Shown: positions 7,830-14,623 of the stretch, in pieces
Layout: each line of letters begins with the position of its first letter
Position numbering within the stretch: position 1 is the stretch's first letter
Translations under genes and position numbers: made by a program
Source: an uncultured bacterium
Lineage (GTDB): Bacteria > Fidelibacterota > Marinisomatia > Marinisomatales > UBA1611
Direction of reading: 5' to 3'
Length of the DNA: 14,623 nucleotides
NCBI GenBank assembly: GCA_938092125.1
Contig: CALKMQ010000037.1
Span: 1-14,623, forward strand
Notes under the pieces: generated by a model
What the model saw: only the letters and a program-made list of their open reading frames with translations
Databases searched by the model: none
What the model was told of the DNA's origin: nothing

Positions 7830-8908
7830 TAAATACTCTTTACTGAACTTCTTTTTATAAGGTTTGATTTTAGTATAACATTTTTGGTATTAATTGATTT
7901 GTCATTTAGTCTAGCTACAATTAGTTTTATACTTTCTTGACCTATTTCATAAATAGGTTGATGCATAGTTGTTAAGGAAACTGTTGTCAAAGGCATATTA
8001 TCATAGCCTACTAGTGAAAAATCTTCTGGAACATTGAGTCCTAAATTTTTAGCAGCAGCATAAAATAATAAAGCGATTCTATCATGCCCAGCATACACAG
8101 CAGTAAATTTTCTTCTATTTTTTAAAATTTTATGAGCATGATTTAGATATCTGTTAACATTAAATGCGCTTTTATCAATTATTGTTATTGATGGGTCTTG
8201 AGCAATTTTTAATTCTTTCAATTTTGATATAAAACCATCATATCTCAATCTTTCCGTACTGTACACCTTATTACTTAAAAAAGCGATTTTTTCATGTCCT
8301 CTATTAATAAGGTGTTGAGTAATTTCTCGGGATCCTTCAAAATTATTAGTTGTAACAAAATCGGAATCTGAACCTTGAATGCCTCTATCTGCCAAGACAA
8401 CAGGTATGTCTTTTCTTTTCAGTTTATTTATAATCTGTAGATTTTTTTTATCGCTTGCTGCAACAGGTATATAAATGACACCACTAATTGACATCTTAAT
8501 CAATCGTTCAATATGATAGTTTGCTTGGCTTAGGGTGTCATCTGTATTACAGAGGATTAAGTTTACATCATTTTTAATTGCTTCATCTTCCGCACCCCTT
8601 GCTAGAATAGGCGCATAACCAGATCTAATATCGGGAATAAGTAACCCAATAGTTGTAATTCCGTTGGTTTCTTTCCTTGTTTTTTGCACAAAAGAGCCAA
8701 CCCTTTTTTTTCTTATAATATAGCCATCGTTCTCTAAATTTTTTAATGCTTGCCGTACAGTTGCCCTAGACAACCCGCTTAACTTAACTAATTCATTTTC
8801 AGTTGGAATTTTTTCATTGGTACCATAGTAACCCTGCTCAATCCTGTCTTGTAGCCATGTTTGCAGTTGAAAGTATTTTGGAACTGAGCTTTTATTATTT
8901 ATTATCAT
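7829..8908 (-). CDS. GntR/LacI-type transcriptional repressor (AraR-like)
   Basis: A 359-residue regulator with a GntR-type winged helix at the N-terminus (about 8-78; recognition region TENELVKLSGLSRATVRQALKNLE split over 36-59) joined to a LacI-type periplasmic-binding-protein-like ligand domain (about 85-358; VTTNNFEGS, HLINRGHEKIAFL, AVYAGHDRIAL and FSLVGYDNMPL are usual in it). This domain order is that of AraR of Bacillus. It probably represses in the absence of a sugar-like effector; from the neighbours the effector may be inositol or an inositol derivative. It heads the operon and ends in a TAATG overlap with the first dehydrogenase gene. An operator-like palindrome lies 18-33 nt upstream of its start, so autoregulation is likely. 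The start at 8908 places the helix-turn-helix at the normal distance from the N-terminus. Confidence 0.93.
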   Translation of the reverse strand: MIINNKSSVPKYFQLQTWLQDRIEQGYYGTNEKIPTENELVKLSGLSRATVRQALKNLENDGYIIRKKRVGSFVQKTRKETNGITTIGLLIPDIRSGYAPILARGAEDEAIKNDVNLILCNTDDTLSQANYHIERLIKMSISGVIYIPVAASDKKNLQIINKLKRKDIPVVLADRGIQGSDSDFVTTNNFEGSREITQHLINRGHEKIAFLSNKVYSTERLRYDGFISKLKELKIAQDPSITIIDKSAFNVNRYLNHAHKILKNRRKFTAVYAGHDRIALLFYAAAKNLGLNVPEDFSLVGYDNMPLTTVSLTTMHQPIYEIGQESIKLIVARLNDKSINTKNVILKSNLIKRSSVKSI

Positions 8909-8925
8909 AACTGATTTAAATGTTC

Positions 8926-8941
8926 AATTGTATGTACAATT
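8926..8941. promoter_or_regulatory. Operator-like palindrome 1 (repressor operon)
   Basis: AATTGTATGTACAATT is a perfect inverted repeat of 7-bp arms around a 2-bp centre. It overlaps the -10 element and probable start of the leftward promoter. It resembles in form the operators of AraR-type GntR regulators (core TGTANNTACA). It is the most symmetric of three such sites in the window and probably the repressor's own operator. Confidence 0.75.
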
Positions 8942-8968
8942 ATAGGTATTGTTACTCACAAGTATCAA
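8939..8968 (-). promoter_or_regulatory. Promoter candidate for the repressor/inositol/ABC/TRAP operon
   Basis: On the minus strand, TTGATA (8968-8963) and TATAAT (8944-8939) are separated by 18 nt, close to the sigma-70 consensus. The -10 hexamer runs into the operator palindrome, so a bound repressor would block RNA polymerase. No other promoter this good was seen for the leftward genes. No terminator was noticed between them. Confidence 0.65.
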
Positions 8969-9014
8969 GAAATAACGTTGAAAAAGCTGAAGCAGGGTAA
9001 TTTTATTTTCAAAC

Positions 9015-9043
9015 TTGCATATAAAAAAACTTTCAATTATAAT
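9015..9043 (+). promoter_or_regulatory. Promoter candidate for the TonB-dependent receptor
   Basis: TTGCAT (9015-9020) and a perfect TATAAT (9038-9043) lie 17 nt apart. Only TTG of the -35 matches consensus, but spacing and -10 are ideal. Transcription would start near 9050, about 60 nt before the receptor ATG. The -10 overlaps the second operator palindrome in the same way as in the leftward promoter. TATAAT also lies within a perfect 12-bp palindrome, CAATTATAATTG (9034-9045). Confidence 0.6.
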
Positions 9044-9056
9044 TGTATATACATTG
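9041..9056. promoter_or_regulatory. Operator-like palindrome 2 (receptor)
   Basis: AATTGTATATACATTG shares the core TGTATATACA and the left arm of the first palindrome, with two mismatches between the arms. It covers the end of the -10 and the probable start point of the receptor promoter. It probably binds the same repressor. Confidence 0.65.
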
Positions 9057-9110
9057 TTTAATTAGAAATGTAGGTAGAACACATATCAATAATAAAATGA
9101 AAGAGGTAGC

Positions 9111-12008
9111 ATGAATATTAAATCGATATCAATTATAACTTTTTTATTGTATTTTACCCACCTTGCATATGCGGGGGATGTGAGTGGTAAGGTAACCGGT
9201 TCCAGTTCTGGGGATTTTCTTCCAGGAGCTAACGTGATGTTAGATGGTACCAATTACGGAACCTCATCAGACAGGTTTGGGAATTATAAAATAGGTGGTG
9301 TTCCAGAAGGGGACTACACTTTGAAGGTAACCTATGTTGGCTATGCTGATTTTTCAGATTCAGTAACGGTTGGGTCTGATGATGTTATGGTTGACGTCTC
9401 TCTTGATGTTAATTATGTTTCAATGGAAGGTGTAAATGTTACTGGACTTGCACAAGGGCAAGCTAAAGCCCTAAGTCAACAAAAGAGCGCTGGGAATATT
9501 AAAAACGTAGTTTCAAGAGACCAGATGGAAAAATTCCCTGATCAGAATGTTGCTGATGTTCTACAAAGATTACCAGGTGTTGCTCTAGAAAGTGATCATG
9601 GTGAAGGACGTTATGTTCAAATCAGAGGTGCGGAAGCTTCTTTAAACACAACTACAATTAATGGTGTAAAAGTACCAAGTCCTGAAGATGTTAGAAAAAT
9701 TTCTTTAGATATTATACCGAGTTATTCGCTTGGTTCTGTTGAGGTCACAAAGGCCATAACTCCAGACATGGATGCTGACGCAATTGGTGGACACGTTAAT
9801 CTTATTACAAAAAATGCTTTTGATTATGACGGTCAGTTTATGGAAGCGAAAGTTGCTGGCGGACATAGACCTCTTTATGGTAAAAGTGGTAGTATGGGTG
9901 CATTTACTTATGGTAACCAGTTTATGGATGGAAACTTAGGTTTGATTGTCTCTGGTAGTTATGAGTTTAATGATATGAAAACTGATAATATTGAATTAGA
10001 GTGGAATGACAAATATGAGACTGTTTCAGATGTCGTAGACAGTGAAGAGGATGAAACCTATGTTGTCGATGAAACAGATGGTGTTATCATAAATGACATG
10101 CAATTAAAAAACTATTCTTTGAGTCGGGAAAGGGTTGGCGTTACCACAAGTTTAGATTATAAACTTGCAAACGATTCAAAACTCTATTTTAATCTTATAT
10201 CAAACACATATACAGATAATGAAAACAGAAACAGGTTGAGATATCGTTTTGATAAATCTGTTGATGAAGAAACTCCTGGATCTGGGTATAGCAATGTTAC
10301 ATCTACTGCTGGAACAGCGAACCTTGCTAGAATAGCCAGGGAGCTTAAAAGCAGATCTTCAATATCTAAAATTAATAGCTTTTCTCTTGGTGGTGACCAC
10401 GCGTTGGGTAAGCTTGGTTTAGATTGGGCATTTACAAAATCATATGCTGAAGAACTAAGAGACCCTTCAGTAAATGCTGAGTTTGTAGTAAAAGATATAA
10501 ATATGAACTACGAGTTCAGTGATAATAATCACCCACAAATCACAAGTTTTACAGATGAAGATGGCGCGGCTTTTGACCAGCACGATTTATCAAAGTATGA
10601 ACTAGATGCAATCGAGCTTGAAGGTAATTACATTCCGAACAAAAAAAGTCCAAACGGGAATTTAGTTTCAGGCGACGATCAGGTGATTGCGTTTAATATG
10701 TCCATGCCTCTTTCATTTGCAGGTGGAAATGGTGAAGTCAAATTAGGTGCTAAGCTTTCAAAAAAAGATAAAAAATCTGATAAATCTGGTGCGGAAGTAT
10801 GGGAATGGGGCGGTGACGATGACCTCATTATGCAAGGATTTAATATGGATATTGAAGGTGATGAATACATGGATGGAAATTATGTTCATACAAATGGCCT
10901 AGATGTTAAAAAAGTTCGCGACCACATGAGCGCAAACCTTGGGTCATATGAAATATTGCCAATGTATGAAGACGCTATTCTTGAAACCTGGGATGCGACA
11001 GAAGACATAACTGCATTTTACGGAATGGCAGATATGAAATTTGGCAAGATTAATTTTATCGGTGGTGCGAGGATGGAAAAGACATCTAGTACTTATAATT
11101 CTTGGGCTGGTTCTGTAGAAGATGCTGAAGATAATGAAGGAACTATTGATGAGAGTCTTGCGGCATACTTCACTGCTCAAAAAGTTACTAAAGAATACAC
11201 AAATGTTCTTCCAATGGCTCATGTAAGGTATGCGGTTAATGATCAAGCTTTAGTTCGTTTAGCATATACAGAGAGTATTGCAAGAGCTGACTTTGCAGCA
11301 TTGGTTCCTTTTATTGCAACTGACGGTGATGATGCTGAAGCTGGAAATCCTGAGCTTGAATCTGCGCATTCGCAAAACATTGATCTTATGTTAGAATATT
11401 ACCCAGCGGGTTTAGGTGTGTTTTCTTTCGGTTATTTTAGCAAGTCTATTGATAACTATATCTACACATCAACGCTTCAAGATGTTTCAATTCGAGGTGG
11501 CTCAAAAGTGTATGATGAAGTGAGTATGCCAGTAAATGGAAACAATGCAACATTAAGTGGTTGGGAAATGAATTTTGTAAAAAATCTTGATTTCTTACCA
11601 GGCCCTCTTAGTGCAATGTCTCTTTACTTTAACTACACTTCAACAGACTCAGAGGCCAATTATGGTGATTCTCGCGAGAAATCAACATTCCCCGGGCAAG
11701 CGGCTAGTACTGGAAACTTAAGTTTAGCTTATGAAACAAGTAAGTTAACAGCTAGGTTTTCACAGTCCATTGCAGATCAATATTTGGTTGAAGTTGGTGG
11801 AGATAAAGATGAAGATATCTATTATGACCCGGCAAACCGTTTAGATCTTTCTTTGAGTTATAACTTAAATAATAAAATCACTCTTTTTGCTGATATACTT
11901 AATATTACAAATGTGCCTCATGTGTATTTCATGGGAGATGCTAGTAAGCCGGTTGAAAAAGAAGTGTATGGTTCTACAATAAAAATTGGAACAAACTATA
12001 GATTCTAA
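9111..12008 (+). CDS. TonB-dependent outer-membrane receptor with carboxypeptidase-regulatory-like domain
   Basis: This 965-residue receptor would carry a ligand across the outer membrane using energy from TonB. In order it has a signal peptide (1-21, ending AYA), a carboxypeptidase-regulatory-like beta-sandwich (about 22-102, with PGANVMLDGTNYGTSSDRFG), a TonB-box-like VNVTGLA (108-114), a plug domain (about 126-235, with FPDQNVADVLQRLPGVALE, QIRGAEAS and DADAIGGHVNLIT) and a long beta-barrel ending in NYRF with a terminal Phe. The plug wording is that of TonB receptors annotated for sugars or iron in FCB bacteria and Proteobacteria. No SusD partner gene is beside it. It is divergent from the repressor and shares the repressor's operator-like sequence with the phytase gene. 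I therefore infer phytate, another inositol phosphate or an inositol-containing compound as ligand. AGAGG lies just before the ATG. A perfect-stem terminator follows. Confidence 0.93.
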   Translation: MNIKSISIITFLLYFTHLAYAGDVSGKVTGSSSGDFLPGANVMLDGTNYGTSSDRFGNYKIGGVPEGDYTLKVTYVGYADFSDSVTVGSDDVMVDVSLDVNYVSMEGVNVTGLAQGQAKALSQQKSAGNIKNVVSRDQMEKFPDQNVADVLQRLPGVALESDHGEGRYVQIRGAEASLNTTTINGVKVPSPEDVRKISLDIIPSYSLGSVEVTKAITPDMDADAIGGHVNLITKNAFDYDGQFMEAKVAGGHRPLYGKSGSMGAFTYGNQFMDGNLGLIVSGSYEFNDMKTDNIELEWNDKYETVSDVVDSEEDETYVVDETDGVIINDMQLKNYSLSRERVGVTTSLDYKLANDSKLYFNLISNTYTDNENRNRLRYRFDKSVDEETPGSGYSNVTSTAGTANLARIARELKSRSSISKINSFSLGGDHALGKLGLDWAFTKSYAEELRDPSVNAEFVVKDINMNYEFSDNNHPQITSFTDEDGAAFDQHDLSKYELDAIELEGNYIPNKKSPNGNLVSGDDQVIAFNMSMPLSFAGGNGEVKLGAKLSKKDKKSDKSGAEVWEWGGDDDLIMQGFNMDIEGDEYMDGNYVHTNGLDVKKVRDHMSANLGSYEILPMYEDAILETWDATEDITAFYGMADMKFGKINFIGGARMEKTSSTYNSWAGSVEDAEDNEGTIDESLAAYFTAQKVTKEYTNVLPMAHVRYAVNDQALVRLAYTESIARADFAALVPFIATDGDDAEAGNPELESAHSQNIDLMLEYYPAGLGVFSFGYFSKSIDNYIYTSTLQDVSIRGGSKVYDEVSMPVNGNNATLSGWEMNFVKNLDFLPGPLSAMSLYFNYTSTDSEANYGDSREKSTFPGQAASTGNLSLAYETSKLTARFSQSIADQYLVEVGGDKDEDIYYDPANRLDLSLSYNLNNKITLFADILNITNVPHVYFMGDASKPVEKEVYGSTIKIGTNYRF

Positions 12009-12034
12009 TTTTTAGTTCTAGAATTTACTTATTA

Positions 12035-12073
12035 AACAAAGGCCTCGATTTTATTGAGGCCTTTGTTGTTTTT
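12035..12073 (+). terminator. Rho-independent terminator after the receptor gene
   Basis: A perfect 12-bp stem (AACAAAGGCCTC / GAGGCCTTTGTT) closes a 9-nt loop and is followed by GTTTTT. It starts 27 nt after the receptor stop, so the receptor is a separate transcription unit from the phytase gene. Confidence 0.92.
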
Positions 12074-12113
12074 AAAATAATATAGTGCTCTCAAAAAACT
12101 AGGACACTTATCT

Positions 12114-12129
12114 AATTGTACGTACATTT
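12114..12129. promoter_or_regulatory. Operator-like palindrome 3 (phytase-iolD)
   Basis: AATTGTACGTACATTT has the core TGTACGTACA and one mismatch between its 7-bp arms. It lies 32 nt before the phytase ATG and after the terminator. A -10-like TATCTA (12109-12114) abuts it, but no good -35 was seen. It places phytase and iolD under the same likely repressor as the other two units. No Pho-box-like repeat was noticed in this gap. Confidence 0.65.
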
Positions 12130-12161
12130 AATTTTAAATAATAATTAAATGGATCTATTTT

Positions 12162-13253
12162 ATGAAAAACAAAATTAATCTTTCAATACTTTGCGCTATT
12201 TTAATGTTATCCGCTTGTTCTAAAGATAATATAGTTCGTGTAACAGATGCATATGTTAATGCTACAATGGAAACAGAACCTGTTACTGGTAGAGATGATG
12301 TAGCGGATGATCCTTGTGTTTGGGTACATCCAACAAACCCTTCATTATCCTTAATTATTGGAACCGATAAAGACGAAAACTACCCGGGGCTTAGGGTATA
12401 TAATATGGATGGTAATCAGGTTTTTACAACCAGCAATGAAAAAGCAAACAATGTAGATATTCGATATGGAATGAAAGTTGGATCTAATGTCTATGACATA
12501 GTTACAACAGGTCTGAGAGTCTCAAATACTCTAGGTGTTTATAGGGTTGATGGAAATTCTAAATCTTTAATATCAATAGCCGCTAGGAAAATAAGTCTTG
12601 GTATTGAAGCTTATGGTTCTTGTATGTATAAAGACATTGCAACAAATACTTTCTATGCAATTATCAATGATAAAGAAGGTAATGTTGAGCAATATAAATT
12701 ATTCGACAATGGTTTTGGCAAAGTCGATGCAAAGCTTGTTAGGACATTAAAACTACCTGGGCAACTTGAAGGTTGTGTTGCTGATGATATTCTAGGTCAT
12801 CTTTATCTTGGTGAGGAGGAAAATGGTATTTGGAAATATAATGCAAACCCCAATTCATCAGAAGAGGGTGTGTTAATTGATTCTATTGGCCCTAACCTTG
12901 CTGCTGATGTTGAGGGTTTGACGATTTATTATAGTAGTAAAACCACAGGGTATTTAATCGCATCTAGCCAGGGTGATAATACATATGCTATTTATACCAG
13001 AGAAGGTGATAATAAATTTATAGGTAGGTTTGCAATTGTTGATAGTGAAAATATTGATGGGACCAGTTCAACAGATGGAATAGATGTTTGCAATATGAGT
13101 CTAGGGAAAAACTTTAGCCAAGGTGCATTTATTGTTCAAGATGATGAGAATGATAAAGGTAAACAGAATTTTAAAGTAGTGCCTTGGGAGAACATAGCAT
13201 CGTCATTTAACCCTCCACTATCAAATAATAACAAGTGGAGTATCCGGTACTAA
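12162..13253 (+). CDS. Beta-propeller phytase (3-phytase), lipoprotein
   Basis: This enzyme hydrolyses phosphate groups from phytate (inositol hexakisphosphate) and depends on calcium. The 363-residue protein has a signal segment with lipobox LSAC (Cys19), so it is probably anchored to a membrane on the periplasmic or outer face. Family motifs run in the same order as in Bacillus phytase: DDVADDPCVWVHP (45-57), NNVDIRYG (96-103), GKEG-like KEGNVEQYKL (171-180), LEGCVADD (202-209), YLGEEENGIWKY (215-226), ADVEGLTIYY (248-257), ASSQGDNTYAIY (267-278), GTSSTDGIDV (300-309) and NFKVVPWE near the end. The acidic residues expected for calcium and phosphate binding are therefore in place. It has its own operator-like site and is followed after 13 nt by iolD. 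The ribosome binding site is weak (GGA, 8 nt upstream). Confidence 0.95.
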   Translation: MKNKINLSILCAILMLSACSKDNIVRVTDAYVNATMETEPVTGRDDVADDPCVWVHPTNPSLSLIIGTDKDENYPGLRVYNMDGNQVFTTSNEKANNVDIRYGMKVGSNVYDIVTTGLRVSNTLGVYRVDGNSKSLISIAARKISLGIEAYGSCMYKDIATNTFYAIINDKEGNVEQYKLFDNGFGKVDAKLVRTLKLPGQLEGCVADDILGHLYLGEEENGIWKYNANPNSSEEGVLIDSIGPNLAADVEGLTIYYSSKTTGYLIASSQGDNTYAIYTREGDNKFIGRFAIVDSENIDGTSSTDGIDVCNMSLGKNFSQGAFIVQDDENDKGKQNFKVVPWENIASSFNPPLSNNNKWSIRY

Positions 13254-13266
13254 ACCATAGTAAATC

Positions 13267-14623
13267 ATGAAACTTACTTCCGCTCAGGCAACTATCCAGT
13301 TTTTAAACCAACAATACGTAGAAAGAGATGGGGAAGAACATAAGTTTATTAATGGTGTCTGGGGAATATTTGGACATGGAAATGTTGCAGGAATTGGAGA
13401 GGCTTTAGAACAAAATAGAGATCTAAAGCACTACTTACCTCGCAATGAGCAAGGCATGGTCCACTCCGCGGTTGCGTATGCTAAACAACACAAAAGATTA
13501 AAAACGTACGCTTGCACGACATCTATCGGTCCAGGTGCAACGAATATGATTACAGCTGCTGCGGGAGCTACCATAAATAGATTACCAGTTTTATTGTTAC
13601 CTGGTGACATTTTTAGTAGAAGAAATGTTGGTCCTGTTTTACAGCAACTTGAGCATACAAATTCTTTTGATGTTTCGGTAAACGACTGTTTTAAACCTGT
13701 AAGTGTCTTTTGGGATAGAATAAACAGGCCAGAACAAATAATTACTTCTTTACAAGAAGCAATGCGCGTATTGACAAATCCAGAAAAAACGGGAGCTGTT
13801 ACAATTTGCTTCCCGCAAGATGTTCAAGCTGAGGCATACAATTATCCAGAAAACTTTTTTGAGAAAAAAGTTTGGTCAATCGAAAGAAACGTACCTTCTG
13901 AAAATTCTTTAGCGAAAGCAGCTAGTCTTATTAAAAAATCATCAAGGCCTTTAATAATTGCTGGCGGTGGTATTATTTATTCAGATGCAGAAAAAATGTT
14001 AAGTACTTTTTGTGAAAACTCAGGTATTCCAATAACAGAAACTCAAGCTGGAAAAGGTTCATTACCGTGGAACCATAAACAAAACTTAGGTGCGATAGGA
14101 GTTACAGGTACAAATGCGGCAAACCTGATTGCTCAAAAAGCGGACCTTGTCATATGCATTGGAAGTAGACTGTCAGATTTTACTACTGCGTCAAAAACTC
14201 TTTTTAATAATAAAGATGTCAAATTTATAAGCATTAATGTTTCATCTTTTGACGCATATAAACACTCTTCTTTGTCTTTAGTTGGTGATGCAAAATCTTG
14301 TCTTGAAGATTTAAATAATAGGTTAAACAGTCAAGGTTTTAAGGTTTCTCAAAAATATGAAAAAGAAATTATTACCCTAAAAGAGGCGTGGGATAAAGAA
14401 GTAGATAGAATATTCGATTTAAATAATGAAATTCAAATAAGTCAAGGTGAGGTTATAGGTATAGTATCAAATTTTATGGAAGAACAAGATACAGTGGTTG
14501 GAGCTGCTGGTAGTCTTCCAGGTGATATGCATAAACTTTGGCGCACAAAAAACGGAAGCCAGTACCATATGGAATATGGTTATTCATGCATGGGCTATGA
14601 AATTGCTGGTGGTCTTGGAATAC
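13267..14623 (+). CDS. iolD: 3D-(3,5/4)-trihydroxycyclohexane-1,2-dione hydrolase IolD (partial)
   Basis: IolD is a thiamin-diphosphate enzyme that opens the ring of trihydroxycyclohexane-1,2-dione to 5-deoxyglucuronate, the committed ring-cleaving step of inositol breakdown. The frame opens with ATG at 13267 and runs past the right edge without a stop; 452 residues are visible of about 620-640 usual. Visible marks are FINGVWGIFGHGNVAGIGEA (27-46), the ThDP-activating Glu61 in NEQGMVHSA, TSIGPGATNM, LPGDIFSRR, the middle domain with IIAGGGI and VTGTNAAN, then GAAGSLPGDMHKLW (412-425) and YHMEYGYSCMGYE (433-445), typical of IolD. The GDGS ThDP-binding motif should follow outside the window. 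It lies 13 nt after the phytase gene with no terminator, so the two are probably co-transcribed. No clear ribosome binding site precedes it. Confidence 0.95.
   Translation, partial: MKLTSAQATIQFLNQQYVERDGEEHKFINGVWGIFGHGNVAGIGEALEQNRDLKHYLPRNEQGMVHSAVAYAKQHKRLKTYACTTSIGPGATNMITAAAGATINRLPVLLLPGDIFSRRNVGPVLQQLEHTNSFDVSVNDCFKPVSVFWDRINRPEQIITSLQEAMRVLTNPEKTGAVTICFPQDVQAEAYNYPENFFEKKVWSIERNVPSENSLAKAASLIKKSSRPLIIAGGGIIYSDAEKMLSTFCENSGIPITETQAGKGSLPWNHKQNLGAIGVTGTNAANLIAQKADLVICIGSRLSDFTTASKTLFNNKDVKFISINVSSFDAYKHSSLSLVGDAKSCLEDLNNRLNSQGFKVSQKYEKEIITLKEAWDKEVDRIFDLNNEIQISQGEVIGIVSNFMEEQDTVVGAAGSLPGDMHKLWRTKNGSQYHMEYGYSCMGYEIAGGLGI

Noticed and set aside
10944..11246. 100-codon minus-strand open frame
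   Set aside because: It is fully inside the receptor gene, which is intact and family-typical; the peptide has no recognisable features.
1..14623. CRISPR arrays, insertion sequences, tRNA or rRNA genes
   Set aside because: No regularly spaced repeats, transposase frames, terminal inverted repeats or RNA-gene signatures were seen.

Overview
This AT-rich window looks like a genomic segment from a Gram-negative bacterium of the FCB superphylum. The main reason is the TonB-dependent receptor, which carries an N-terminal carboxypeptidase-regulatory-like domain in the Bacteroidetes/Marinimicrobia style. A marine lineage such as Candidatus Marinimicrobia (SAR406) is my best guess, from the style of the proteins only. 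Several periplasmic or exported proteins are lipoproteins. Many genes have weak Shine-Dalgarno sequences.

The window is a divergent locus built around one control region (about 8909-9110). On the minus strand, reading leftward, it holds a GntR/LacI-type (AraR-like) repressor, two tandem inositol-2-dehydrogenase-like genes (iolG type), and a sugar-type ABC importer (lipoprotein binding protein, permease, single-domain ATPase). These are followed by a beta-hydroxyacid dehydrogenase (L-threonate dehydrogenase-like), a TIM-barrel sugar isomerase/epimerase, and the start of a TRAP transporter (DctP, then DctQ cut by the left edge). Gaps are 32 nt or less, or the genes overlap, so this is probably one operon of at least ten genes. 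On the plus strand, reading rightward, it holds a 965-residue TonB-dependent receptor closed by a strong terminator. Next is a beta-propeller phytase lipoprotein, then, 13 nt later, iolD (cut by the right edge).

Together the genes suggest a phytate/inositol utilisation system. The receptor would bring inositol phosphates or a related ligand across the outer membrane. The lipoprotein phytase would strip phosphate. The ABC importer would take the released inositol or partly dephosphorylated ring into the cytoplasm, where the IolG-type dehydrogenases and IolD act in the inositol degradation pathway. The other expected enzymes (IolE, IolB, IolC, IolJ) are not in the window and may lie past the right edge. 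The TRAP transporter, LtnD-like dehydrogenase and TIM-barrel isomerase look like a second, acid-sugar module in the same operon.

Three near-identical operator-like palindromes (AATTGTA-NN-TACAATT type) lie before the repressor operon, the receptor and the phytase. The first two sit on the -10 elements of good promoter candidates, so one repressor probably controls all three units. A second unusual feature is that the ABC permease and dctQ both lack any ATG/GTG/TTG start consistent with their full N-termini. ATT is the best candidate in each case.
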